64,000 bases of DNA from an uncultured Clostridia bacterium (GTDB lineage: Bacteria; Bacillota; Clostridia; Lachnospirales; Lachnospiraceae), in contig CANDNA010000005.1 of assembly GCA_947385955.1 (NCBI GenBank), positions 1 through 64,000 on the forward strand, written 5' to 3'. Shown here one piece after another: positions 25,263-33,745 of this stretch (the first letter of the stretch is position 1; each line of letters opens with the position of its first letter). The position numbers and the translations under genes are program-made. Under the pieces are notes generated by a model. That model saw nothing but the letters and a program-made list of their open reading frames with translations, had not been told where the DNA came from and did no database searches.

Positions 25263-26738
25263 CTAATAAACGCCTTCTGAAACCCTTGTTAAAAACTCTG
25301 TCAATGGTGTGGAATACAGGCCGATCACAAGCATCGCAGCAGCAAATGCAAACAATGGAAGCAGCATATACCAGTCCGCATCGTGTACTTCTGCAAGTGC
25401 TTCACAGGAAACATCAGCCGCCGGAAAAAATGCCCGTACCACTATGGTCAGCATATAAATGGCTGTTAAAAGTGCCGAAATAAGCAGCGCCCCGATTCCT
25501 ACAATCGAAAGCCCACCACTTTCTGCAGCCGCCTGTGCCAGATTCCATTTGCTGATAAACCCGCACAGTCCCGGTACCCCCATCAGTGCCAAAGCAGATA
25601 TTGTAAAAAGCCCAAATACTCGGGGCATCCTTTTTCCAAGTCCATCCAGTTCATACACAAAAGTTTTTCCGCTCCTGTGTATCACTGCCCCTGCACAGAA
25701 AAAAGAACAAATTTTCATCACGGCATGGCATACCATGTGGGTCAGCGCACCTGCCAGTCCCAAAGGTGTCATAATCGTCACCCCAAACAGGATATAAGAA
25801 AGATTGCTGATGGTGGAATAAGCCAGACGCCTTTTCATATGTGTCTCCTTCACTGCCCGGCTGCATCCATATACAATCGTCACAATGGTAATGGACATCA
25901 CCACAGTCTGTGCCCAGGTACCCTTCAAAAATTCTGTCCCAAAACAATAATAAGTCAGCCGGATAATGGCAAATGCACCGGCCTTTACCACTGCTACCGC
26001 ATGCAGAAGGGCAGTAACCGGTGTGGGCGCCACACCTGCAGACGGCAGCCAGGAATTAAAGGGACAGACCGCGGCTTTTACACCAAATCCCAGAAACGCC
26101 AACACATAAATCAACAAAAGCAGATTGGTACGATCTCCGATTTTGGCTATATTCAGAGAACCTCCCATGACAAAATCCGGGGAACCATATACAAAAATAA
26201 AAATCATCCCCAAAAAACCGAACGCTGCACCGCCCAGAGAATAATACAGATATTTTCGGCTGGCAAGAATCGCTTCTCTCGACATAGTAAACATCACCAA
26301 CGGAACTGTCACCAGTGTCAGAAGTTCATAAAAGAAATACATGGTCATCAGATCTTCTGCAAAGGCGATTCCCAGCGTAATCCCATAGGTAACGGTGTAA
26401 AACATAAAAAATATCTTTTCACGCCTCTCTCCTTCCATGTAGGAAAAAGCATACAGAGTTGCCAGCGGCCAGAGCGCTGCAGCCAGCGCACCAAATACCA
26501 TACTCATTCCGTCTATCCGGAAAGAAAGTGTCAGATCACCTGTAAATTTTACAATAGCCAGCATTTCTTCCGGCCGGTTTCCGATCAGGGCAAATACCAG
26601 CAATGTATTGAGAATCACCATTCCTTCCAGAAATACCATCATCCATCCCCGTTTGCGGAAGGGCAGCAAAGGAATCGATATACCTGTCAGAATGGGAAGC
26701 AATACGGCAATAAACATCATGATTGGTTTCATATACAT
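25263..26738 (-). CDS. MrpD/NuoN-like antiporter subunit (third copy)
   Basis: The 491-residue protein has about 14 transmembrane helices with the family core CPFNSWLPSAGVAPTPVTALLH near residue 220 and an early acidic helix (YFFYELLTLVTVP) that carries the key Glu. It is expected to move protons or Na+ in the antiporter. It overlaps neither neighbour and lies 12-13 bp from each, with tight co-transcription. It is one of three MrpD-sized paralogues in tandem; this copy has LPSAG where the others have LP-A(H/Y). Confidence 0.88.
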   Translation of the reverse strand: MYMKPIMMFIAVLLPILTGISIPLLPFRKRGWMMVFLEGMVILNTLLVFALIGNRPEEMLAIVKFTGDLTLSFRIDGMSMVFGALAAALWPLATLYAFSYMEGERREKIFFMFYTVTYGITLGIAFAEDLMTMYFFYELLTLVTVPLVMFTMSREAILASRKYLYYSLGGAAFGFLGMIFIFVYGSPDFVMGGSLNIAKIGDRTNLLLLIYVLAFLGFGVKAAVCPFNSWLPSAGVAPTPVTALLHAVAVVKAGAFAIIRLTYYCFGTEFLKGTWAQTVVMSITIVTIVYGCSRAVKETHMKRRLAYSTISNLSYILFGVTIMTPLGLAGALTHMVCHAVMKICSFFCAGAVIHRSGKTFVYELDGLGKRMPRVFGLFTISALALMGVPGLCGFISKWNLAQAAAESGGLSIVGIGALLISALLTAIYMLTIVVRAFFPAADVSCEALAEVHDADWYMLLPLFAFAAAMLVIGLYSTPLTEFLTRVSEGVY

Positions 26739-26751
26739 TCCTCCTTCCGCT

Positions 26752-28230
26752 TTACTGAATCTGTCCGGCGATACATCCGGTCACTGCTTCCGGAAATACC
26801 CCCACAAAAACTGACAATATTGTCAGTATGATAACCGGCAGCAGCATAGCGATTTCCGGTTCTTTTTTTTCCAGCCGTTCATAATCAAACTCTTTCCCCG
26901 GAAAAAATCCCCGCACTGTGACAGGCAGCAGATAGCCGGCTGTCAGCAGCGCACTGACCAGTAAAACCACCGGTCCCAGCCAGGAAAACAGAGAATGAGT
27001 GCTTCCATATTCTTTCAGGGAGCCCATCGCCAGATACCACTTACTGAGAAATCCACCTGTGGGCGGTATCCCCACCAATGCCAGTGAACAGATGGTATAA
27101 CACCACACAAGCACCGGCATTTCCTTACCGATCCCCACCAGTTCTTCCACCCTTGTCTTTCCTGTCTGGATGATAAAAGCACCGGCACATAAAAACAGCG
27201 TACATTTGATAAACGCATGACTGACTACATGCAAAAATGCACCCGTCAGTGCGGTCTGATTCATCACTGCAAGACCAAACAATATATAGGAAACCTGACT
27301 GACCGTGGAATAAGCCAACCGTTTTTTCAATACCTTTTCACGGTATGCCAGCATGGAACCCATAAATACAGTAAACAATGCAAGCCCCTGCCATACCTGT
27401 TGTACCCAGCTTCCCCGGATCAACTCTGTCCCGAACAGAAAATAGACGGTACGGATCATACCCAGGACACCACATTTCACAATGATGCCTGACAGGACCG
27501 CAGAAGCCGGCGCCGGCGCCACCGGATGGGCTGTGGGCAGCCATCCATGCATGGGAAACATACCTGCCTTTACTCCGAACCCCAAAATCATAAAAAACAC
27601 CACCCACAGCAAAAACGGTTCTTTGCCCCGGATCAGTTCCGGATTCAATATCCCGCCCGCCCGAAAAGCCAGCGTGTCCGAATACCGGTACAGAATATAC
27701 ACGCCGAACAAAACCATATAGGCACCGCAGAAAGAATAAAACAGATATTTCAATCCTGCCATAATCGCTTCTCTGGATCTGGTATGTAACACCAAAAGAA
27801 ACGACAACAATGTCACAAATTCATAACACAGATAGAAAGTAATGATATTTCCCGAAAAATCCAATGCAAGCAGAATCCCAAATACAACCAGATAACAGCC
27901 AAAATAACGATTTTCCTCTTTTTCATGCTTCATATAGGCAAATCCAAATGCACCGGCACACAGCCAGACCACAATGAGAAACAGAGCAAACACCTTTCCT
28001 GTGCTGTCAATATGAAAATAGACCGGCAATGTCCTTGTCAGATACATCAGGGTATAGCTGTCCGCCTTCTGGGAAAGCACTCCTACAACTGACACCGACG
28101 TCATAATCAGACCTGCTGCCGTACAGACAATCATAACGCTGCGCTTTTTGGCAAAAGGAGCACACCAGACAATCAGCCCCATAATAATCGGAAGTATAAC
28201 AGGAAATAATACCACTATTGATTCTTTCAT
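26752..28230 (-). CDS. MrpD/NuoN-like antiporter subunit (second copy)
   Basis: The 492-residue, ~14-helix membrane protein shares the antiporter motif FPMHGWLPTAHPVAPAPASAVLSG near residue 225, with Lys and His residues of the proton path, and YLCYEFVTLLSF near 133 for the helix-5 Glu. It is very close in type to the 716-residue subunit in the motif region. It sits between the other two MrpD-like genes, 12 and 13 bp apart. Its part in the complex is inferred from family and position. Confidence 0.88.
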   Translation of the reverse strand: MKESIVVLFPVILPIIMGLIVWCAPFAKKRSVMIVCTAAGLIMTSVSVVGVLSQKADSYTLMYLTRTLPVYFHIDSTGKVFALFLIVVWLCAGAFGFAYMKHEKEENRYFGCYLVVFGILLALDFSGNIITFYLCYEFVTLLSFLLVLHTRSREAIMAGLKYLFYSFCGAYMVLFGVYILYRYSDTLAFRAGGILNPELIRGKEPFLLWVVFFMILGFGVKAGMFPMHGWLPTAHPVAPAPASAVLSGIIVKCGVLGMIRTVYFLFGTELIRGSWVQQVWQGLALFTVFMGSMLAYREKVLKKRLAYSTVSQVSYILFGLAVMNQTALTGAFLHVVSHAFIKCTLFLCAGAFIIQTGKTRVEELVGIGKEMPVLVWCYTICSLALVGIPPTGGFLSKWYLAMGSLKEYGSTHSLFSWLGPVVLLVSALLTAGYLLPVTVRGFFPGKEFDYERLEKKEPEIAMLLPVIILTILSVFVGVFPEAVTGCIAGQIQ

Positions 28231-28242
28231 TCCTTCTCCCTC

Positions 28243-29736
28243 CTAACCGAACATATCAAGCCCCGATGCAATGGCATCCACCACAGGCTGCGACGACATT
28301 CCAAGTGCTATGTTCAGTGCAACAAACAAAATAATTGATACCGCATACAGCTTTTCCTTTTTCATTGCGATCCCTTCATAAGGACAGTCCGGACAAGGTG
28401 TATAGATACGAATGACTGTTTTCATAAAATAAATAGCATTTAATATGGTACTGATCGCCAGAACAATCATCGTAGGCATCAGCTTGCCTGTATTTTTCAC
28501 CGCTGCCTGGGCAAATAAAATCTTGCTGATAAACCCTGCAAATACAGGCACACCCACCATAGATAAAGAGCCTACGGTAAAACCGATGCCTGCTATTTTA
28601 TTCCGGTATCCGGCTCCGGTCTGATCCACAAACCGTCTGCTAAAACCTGACACATCTGTCAGTCCAATAACTGAAATAAACAAAAGCGCTTTTCCGGCCG
28701 CATGGGCAAAAATATGATATACACTGGCAATCATCCCTGTCCTTGTTCCCAGACCGATTCCCATATAAATATAGCCCACCTGTGCCACAGAAGAAAATGC
28801 AATCATTCTGCGGATACCACTTTCCTTGATGGCACTCAGGGAACCAAATATCATAGCCATCAGGCCAAATACAAACAGTACGTTAATGATATGGGTACTG
28901 TTAAATACCTCAAAACCGATTACCCGGTAAATAATTTTAATCAGCAGAAAAATATAACCTTTGGATGCCAGAGAGGACAATATGGCAGCCGAAGAAATCG
29001 TGGAATATCCATAAGCATCCGGCAGCCAGGCATGAAAAGGAAACAGGGCGCTTTTGATGGCCAGTCCCACAACCATCAGAGCCACTGTAATCACCAGAGG
29101 AATGGCATAGGTCCCGTCAGCCATAATGACCGCCACCTCTATCCGTATATTGGACATCAGAAGATGCCCTGTCAGATCATACAGCATACAGAGGCCAATC
29201 AGCAAAAGCCCCGAACCCACCAGGCTCATAATCATATACCGGACTGCTGCTGCCAGCGTACGTCCGATCTGACGTATCATAATCAGGCCGCAGGCTGCTA
29301 TGGTATTGATCTCCACAAATACATAAGCCGTAAACAGGTCATTGGTATAGATCAGCGCAAGCAGGGAAGAAAGCAGCAGATTCACCAGTATATAATACAG
29401 ATTGTGTTTGCTCTCCTCCACTTCCTCGTCCAGTTTTTTCCGCCCGCCCCACATGGACAACAGCATAATAATACAGAAAAACAGAGCCATTGCCGCCTCC
29501 AGAATACCGGCCCGTATTTCATTGCCCCAGGGCGCAGGGAAATGCCCCATCCAATAGACAAAACTTTCCCCGGTAGACAGAAGGTATTGCAGCAGTATGA
29601 CAGACATCACTCCTGTAATTATGATCACTGCCGTATTCACCCATTTTGCTGCTCTTTTTGAAAGCATGGAACAGATCGTCCCGGAAAATAAAGTGAGCAA
29701 AATGGAACAGAAAGGAATATTTTGTACAAAATCCAT
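28243..29736 (-). CDS. MrpD-like antiporter subunit (first copy)
   Basis: The 497-residue protein has about 14 transmembrane segments, the antiporter core FPFHAWLPDAYGYSTISSAAILSS near residue 230, and AYVFVEINTIAACG near 138 containing the helix-5 Glu. DAYGYS in the core is like genuine MrpD, so this is the best MrpD equivalent. Its start is 2 bp from the MrpC stop, giving tight coupling. It works in the membrane as part of the multi-subunit cation antiporter. Confidence 0.9.
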   Translation of the reverse strand: MDFVQNIPFCSILLTLFSGTICSMLSKRAAKWVNTAVIIITGVMSVILLQYLLSTGESFVYWMGHFPAPWGNEIRAGILEAAMALFFCIIMLLSMWGGRKKLDEEVEESKHNLYYILVNLLLSSLLALIYTNDLFTAYVFVEINTIAACGLIMIRQIGRTLAAAVRYMIMSLVGSGLLLIGLCMLYDLTGHLLMSNIRIEVAVIMADGTYAIPLVITVALMVVGLAIKSALFPFHAWLPDAYGYSTISSAAILSSLASKGYIFLLIKIIYRVIGFEVFNSTHIINVLFVFGLMAMIFGSLSAIKESGIRRMIAFSSVAQVGYIYMGIGLGTRTGMIASVYHIFAHAAGKALLFISVIGLTDVSGFSRRFVDQTGAGYRNKIAGIGFTVGSLSMVGVPVFAGFISKILFAQAAVKNTGKLMPTMIVLAISTILNAIYFMKTVIRIYTPCPDCPYEGIAMKKEKLYAVSIILFVALNIALGMSSQPVVDAIASGLDMFG

Positions 29737-29738
29737 CG

Positions 29739-30110
29739 TTACTCCTCCCTTTTCATCATCATGGAGATCCGGTCCAGATCCAATGTATGATATCTTCGAT
29801 ACAGACGTATGGTCAGTGACAGCATCAGTGCCGATACGGAAACGGAAACTACGATGCCCGTCAGTACCAGCCCGCTGGGAATGGGATTGATGTACGCCTG
29901 GACGCTCTGTACTCCGTTTACCACAATTGGCGCTATACGCCCTCTGATATATCCTTTTTCTGCCAGAAACAGATAAACAGCCGAATCCATAATATTCAGC
30001 CCGATGATTTTCTTAATCAGATTATTCTGCAAAAGCAGATTTCCAAATCCGATCCCAAACAGAATCATGGAAACCGCTTCCAGCATATTGGCCTGTAGAT
30101 TCCCACCCAT
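29739..30110 (-). CDS. mrpC: MrpC/NuoK-like antiporter subunit
   Basis: The 123-residue protein has three hydrophobic helices, as in NuoK and MrpC. Motifs include GFGNLLLQNNLIKKIIGLNIM and NPIPSGLVLTGIVV (the latter with the conserved PQAL-like position replaced by IPSGL). The start at 30110 is chosen for AGGAGGG upstream; it is 1 bp from the MrpB-like stop codon. A longer reading frame upstream overlaps the preceding gene and is not needed. It is a small core subunit linking the channel modules. Confidence 0.88.
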   Translation of the reverse strand: MGGNLQANMLEAVSMILFGIGFGNLLLQNNLIKKIIGLNIMDSAVYLFLAEKGYIRGRIAPIVVNGVQSVQAYINPIPSGLVLTGIVVSVSVSALMLSLTIRLYRRYHTLDLDRISMMMKREE

Positions 30111-30111
30111 T

Positions 30112-31092
30112 TTAAAACCCTCCTTTCCGGAACATGGCATAAAAAGCATACATGGTACATGCGACCACCAGCCCCACTGCAATGTTCAGCGGCAGTATCA
30201 GCCCGCTGCTCAGAATAGCCCCCGGTGTTCCCTTGGGAATCATGCTTTCTATATGGTTTGCACCCGTATAAAAGGAATAGCTTTTGGCAATACAATAAAA
30301 AGACAGTGAACCAAAACTGATCCATTTATAGGTTTTCTCTGTAAAAAACCGCTCTGTTTTCTGAAATCCAAAAGCATTCAGATACAGAATCAGACCCGCC
30401 CCGATAATAGCGCCGCCGGAAAACCCGCCGCCGGGACCTAAGTGGCCGTTTAAAATCACATAAATCCCAAATAAAATAATAGCCGGTACCAGCACATAAG
30501 CGCTCATCTGCAATATCGCATCATTCTTCGGTTCATAATTCCGATCGTTTGCTTCGGCTTCCTCAATTGACAGATCTGTACCATTGTCATGTTTCTTATC
30601 CAGCCGCAGCATAATCAATACGGTTACGGTGGCAACAAACAGCACATGGGATTCCCCCAGTGTATCAAACGCCCGATAGTCCAGTATCATACCGCTGACA
30701 ATATTAATGGCGCCTGTTTCTTCCAGCCCCTTTTCAATATAACGCTTTGATACCTCATTATTCACAGGACGGTCAGCTACTCCAATCGGCGGCAGCCAGG
30801 ATACGGTTAACAGCAGCAGGTAAATCAAAATACCACAAAACAAAATAGAAGCCAGACGATAAAACAGCTCCAGATATTTGATGCTTTTACTTTTCTTTCT
30901 CCCATAAATTTTATTCAACAGAATATTCTTTGCCCGCTGTCTTTTCTCTGCCTCTTCTTTACTTTCCTGATATACTTCCTGAGGACGCATCTCCATCTGT
31001 CCCACATACAGATCTTTCTCCCCATGAAGCCAACGGAAAAAATGGCAGGCAAAAGTTTTCTCATATTCCTTTTCAGTCTTTTTTCTGCTCAT
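30112..31092 (-). CDS. MbhE-MrpB fusion-like antiporter subunit
   Basis: The 326-residue protein has three parts. Residues ~1-70 are a charged cytoplasmic head. About 75-170 match the MbhE-type segment found at the MrpA C terminus (NIVSGMILDYRAFDTLGE). The rest, ~195-325, is the MnhB/MrpB domain (ILNGHLGPGGGFSGGAIIGAG). In typical Mrp loci the middle part belongs to MrpA, so here it is fused to MrpB. The start at 31092 has GGAGAAG some distance upstream, inside the end of the DUF4040 gene, which it overlaps. Confidence 0.83.
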   Translation of the reverse strand: MSRKKTEKEYEKTFACHFFRWLHGEKDLYVGQMEMRPQEVYQESKEEAEKRQRAKNILLNKIYGRKKSKSIKYLELFYRLASILFCGILIYLLLLTVSWLPPIGVADRPVNNEVSKRYIEKGLEETGAINIVSGMILDYRAFDTLGESHVLFVATVTVLIMLRLDKKHDNGTDLSIEEAEANDRNYEPKNDAILQMSAYVLVPAIILFGIYVILNGHLGPGGGFSGGAIIGAGLILYLNAFGFQKTERFFTEKTYKWISFGSLSFYCIAKSYSFYTGANHIESMIPKGTPGAILSSGLILPLNIAVGLVVACTMYAFYAMFRKGGF

Positions 31093-31348
31093 TTTTTTTA
31101 TGCTTCTCCTTCTCATCTATAGCATGAATCTTCTTCAAAGTAACAAAAAACAGAATACTGGTTACACCTGCCCCCACCGCCGCCTCTGTAATCGCCAGAT
31201 CAGGAGATTCCAGTATGACCCAGATAATGGACATCACCAGACTGAAGGACATATAAATCAGTATGGAATTCAGCAGATTTTTAGACAAACTCACTGCAAT
31301 GGCGCAAAGAACCAGAAATCCCATTAATAAATAGGTAAATACGCTCAT
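31073..31348 (-). CDS. DUF4040 (MbhD-like) antiporter subunit
   Basis: The 91-residue protein has about three hydrophobic helices with ESPDLAITEAAVGAGVTSILFF, the signature of the DUF4040/MbhD module that forms part of MrpA in most bacteria. As a separate gene it resembles the archaeal membrane-bound hydrogenase layout. A basic, Lys-rich tail follows. The start overlaps the MrpG stop by 4 bp (ATGA), and its end overlaps the MrpB-like gene. Confidence 0.87.
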   Translation of the reverse strand: MSVFTYLLMGFLVLCAIAVSLSKNLLNSILIYMSFSLVMSIIWVILESPDLAITEAAVGAGVTSILFFVTLKKIHAIDEKEKHKKNEQKKD

Positions 31349-31668
31349 TCTTTCTCCACCTCCATATGTTCTTCCAGTTTTTCATTGGTCGCCGCTTCCA
31401 GTCTGGCAATCAAATGTGAGGACACCGGTGAGGCACACCAGAGAAATAAAATCACAAGCATCATCTTCAAAGTTGTAAAATCCAATCCATTGATCAGCAT
31501 CAGCCCCACAAGGGAAACACCGATTCCGAAAGTATCCCCAAAGGCTGCCATATGCATTCTGTTGAGTACATAATCATAGTGAAATGCACCATACAGCTCT
31601 ATGGCAAATATCACAATCCCGGTTGCCAGAAATCCGGTTCCTGCAATAAACCTGATCCATTCAAACAT
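31345..31668 (-). CDS. mrpG: MrpG/MnhG-like antiporter subunit
   Basis: The 107-residue protein has three hydrophobic segments and the MnhG pattern RMHMAAFGDTFGIGVSLVG in the loop between helices. It is a small subunit of Mrp antiporters, needed for activity in Bacillus although its role is not defined. The start is placed at 31668 because GGAGG is 6 bp upstream; the in-frame ATG two codons earlier would be too near. The ribosome site lies in the last codons of mrpF. Confidence 0.88.
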   Translation of the reverse strand: MFEWIRFIAGTGFLATGIVIFAIELYGAFHYDYVLNRMHMAAFGDTFGIGVSLVGLMLINGLDFTTLKMMLVILFLWCASPVSSHLIARLEAATNEKLEEHMEVEKE

Positions 31669-31978
31669 TGACATCCTCCTTTTTCCTGCTTTTCCGCTCT
31701 CTGTATACTCCCATATAGACTTTCGTAATCACAATCACAGCCAGAAAACTGACCATCGCATAAATCAGACAAATATCAATCAGATAGCCCTCTCCCATCT
31801 TCAGTGCCAATATGGAAATCATAACCATAACCATCGTTCCCATCATATTCACAGCCACAATACGGTCTGCAACCCTGGGTCCCAAAACTGCCCGAAGCAG
31901 GCAGAGCATCAGCATAATCGCCAGAATAATCAAAGCCGATGCAAAGACTGTATTTTTTGCATTTGCCAGCATGTCCAT
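31661..31978 (-). CDS. mrpF: MrpF/MnhF-like antiporter subunit
   Basis: The 105-residue protein has three hydrophobic helices and LGPRVADRIVAVNMMGT, the MrpF signature near residue 34. It is a membrane subunit of the cation/proton antiporter. The start at 31978 follows GGAGG overlapping the mrpE stop region; the longer frame upstream is out of keeping with family length. The stop overlaps the mrpG start by 8 bp. Confidence 0.88.
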   Translation of the reverse strand: MDMLANAKNTVFASALIILAIMLMLCLLRAVLGPRVADRIVAVNMMGTMVMVMISILALKMGEGYLIDICLIYAMVSFLAVIVITKVYMGVYRERKSRKKEDVNV

Positions 31979-31985
31979 AACCTGT

Positions 31986-32453
31986 TTATCCCTCCATCCG
32001 CTCCAGTTTTTCCAGCTCCCTGACAAAAATCCCGTCAGACAGCCCTTCTGCCAATGTTTTGTCCAGACAGTGCACTGTCAGCTCATCTCCTTCCAGAGTC
32101 ACTGTGATCGTTCCCGGCGTCAGTGTAATGGAATTTGCCAGCAGTACCCTTGCCACCCTGGTACGCAGCGTTGTCCGGAAGCGTACCAGCACCGGTTCGA
32201 TTTCATATTGCTCTGAAAAAAGCAGTCTCATAGTCGTTACATTGGCTTTGATGATTTCTGCGATCAATATCCCTATGTATCTCAGAATCAACAGAAAACG
32301 CCCCCATATAATAACCTCTTTTTTGGGGCTGAAATTCATAAATTTACAGATAAATCCATACATAACCCCCGAAATAACCACACCAAACCAGAAAATCTCC
32401 CAGGTGAAATTCCCATTGAATATCATCCAAAGGGCCAGAAATACAAAAAACAT
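31986..32453 (-). CDS. mrpE: MrpE/MnhE-like antiporter subunit
   Basis: The 155-residue protein has two N-terminal hydrophobic helices, an inner LRYIGILIAEIIKAN segment and the MrpE motif LANSITLTPGTITV near residue 105. It is the first gene of the operon. The start at 32453 is preceded by GGAGG at good distance, and the frame continuing upstream into trxA is unlikely to be coding. Immediately before the ribosome site stands a strong terminator-like hairpin, so operon transcription may be controlled by read-through. Confidence 0.88.
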   Translation of the reverse strand: MFFVFLALWMIFNGNFTWEIFWFGVVISGVMYGFICKFMNFSPKKEVIIWGRFLLILRYIGILIAEIIKANVTTMRLLFSEQYEIEPVLVRFRTTLRTRVARVLLANSITLTPGTITVTLEGDELTVHCLDKTLAEGLSDGIFVRELEKLERMEG

Positions 32454-32470
32454 ATGACCAAACCTCCGTG

Positions 32471-32518
32471 AAAAAGAGCTGCATACCACTGATTGGTTCA
32501 GAAGGTATGACAGCTCTT
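32471..32518 (-). terminator. Terminator or attenuator between trxA and the mrp operon
   Basis: Minus strand stem AAGAGCTG-TCATACC with GGTATG-CAGCTCTT around a loop that itself can pair CTGA with TCAG, followed by CTTTTTC. It ends only about 4 bp before the mrpE GGAGG site, leaving no space for a promoter in between. A TATAAT overlaps the trxA stop (TTGGAC-N16-TATAAT) and could start RNA just ahead of the hairpin. Confidence 0.65.
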
Positions 32519-32523
32519 GTTTA

Positions 32524-32838
32524 TTATATATTTTGCAGCATAGCGTCCAATTCATCTCTGGGAATGGCGCCTGTGACAGATGATACTTTTTTACCATTCT
32601 GAAACAGTATAAAAGTCGGTATGGACATAATTCCGTATTTTGCGGCAACATCCGGATTTTCTTCTACGTTCATCTTTCCCACTTTCACTTTTCCGCCATA
32701 CTTTTCAGCCATTTCCTTTACAATCGGCGCCATCATCTTACATGGGACACACCAGTCGGCATAAAAATCCACCAGCACCGGCAAATCTGCCTGCAATACC
32801 TCTGTTTCAAAGTTTGCATCTGTTAATATACATTCCAT
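32524..32838 (-). CDS. trxA: Thioredoxin with WCVPC active site
   Basis: The 104-residue protein has the single thioredoxin domain, the redox pair Cys30-Val-Pro-Cys33 and the cis-proline in SIPTF near residue 74. It reduces protein disulfides in the cytoplasm, with electrons from a thioredoxin reductase not encoded here. The usual motif is WCGPC; Val instead of Gly may shift the redox potential. GGAAGGG precedes the ATG. The downstream hairpin separates it from the mrp operon. Confidence 0.93.
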   Translation of the reverse strand: MECILTDANFETEVLQADLPVLVDFYADWCVPCKMMAPIVKEMAEKYGGKVKVGKMNVEENPDVAAKYGIMSIPTFILFQNGKKVSSVTGAIPRDELDAMLQNI

Positions 32839-32904
32839 ATTTTCCCTTCCTTTCCGTTTTCATCCTTCCAAATCAACTGTTGTTTACATATTTTACGGAT
32901 ATTT

Positions 32905-33546
32905 CTATGTTCTATACACAATGTATTTGCAGATCGGATTGCCTGTGGAAGAAAACTTTTCTTCGTATTCCGTCATCACATTATCCTTCATCAGTTCTGC
33001 ATCGCTGTGCAGATCATAGGAAATCTGTTCTGCCTTCCATCCTGCCGGTCCCAGCTCTTCCACTGCAAAATCAAACAATGCTCTGTTATCTGTTTTAAAT
33101 TCAATCCTCCCTTTTTTCTCCAGTATTTTGTCATACCGCATCAGAAATTCTCTGGACGGCATCCTGCGTTTGGCATGTCTGTCTTTAGGCCAGGGATCGG
33201 AAAAATTCAGATAGATTTTAGAAACCTCTCCCTCTGCGAATACCTGCTCCAGATCTGCCGCATCCATACAGACAAATACCAGATTGGGCAGAGGATTTTC
33301 CTCTATTTTCTGCAGTGCCCGCAACAGCACACTGGTATAACGTTCAATTCCCACATAATTGATTTCCGGATGAAGAGCAGCCAATGTCATCAGAAACTTT
33401 CCTTTTCCCATTCCTACTTCAATGTGGACAGGATGATCATTTCCAAACAACTCTCTCCAGAGTCCTCTTGTTTTCTCTGCCTCCTTAATCACCAAAGGGT
33501 TTTTGTCAACAATCTCCTGGGAACCGGGTATATTTCGTAACCGCAT
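32905..33546 (-). CDS. trmB: tRNA (guanine-N7-)-methyltransferase
   Basis: TrmB methylates G46 in tRNA variable loops using S-adenosylmethionine. The 213-residue protein shows the SAM-binding EVGMGKGKF near residue 42, then GIERY, and the family motif NFSDPWPKDRHAKRR near 125-140. Length is normal. The AAAGG site precedes the ATG moderately well. The gene lies 66 bp upstream of trxA on the same strand. Confidence 0.95.
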   Translation of the reverse strand: MRLRNIPGSQEIVDKNPLVIKEAEKTRGLWRELFGNDHPVHIEVGMGKGKFLMTLAALHPEINYVGIERYTSVLLRALQKIEENPLPNLVFVCMDAADLEQVFAEGEVSKIYLNFSDPWPKDRHAKRRMPSREFLMRYDKILEKKGRIEFKTDNRALFDFAVEELGPAGWKAEQISYDLHSDAELMKDNVMTEYEEKFSSTGNPICKYIVYRT

Positions 33547-33745
33547 ACCATAACCTTTCTGTGAATTGCATTCTTATCCATGTATTCTACACCACTTAAT
33601 GCGGAAAATAAATAGCAGAAACACAAATTCTGAAAAAATATCAAAATCCATAGGAAACATACGGTGTTTGTGATAAAATAATCAGGACAGACCATACAAC
33701 AGGCAGCCTGTATGCTGCTTTACATTATATAATGAGGAAATGCTT

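Noticed and set aside
25677-26831. A 384-codon plus-strand frame opposite an MrpD-like gene
   Set aside because: Low-complexity basic composition and antisense position to a transmembrane protein gene show it is a shadow frame.
23100-32453. Membrane-bound hydrogenase or complex I locus
   Set aside because: All ten genes are antiporter-type membrane subunits; no NiFe, Fe-S or dehydrogenase subunit is encoded on either side.
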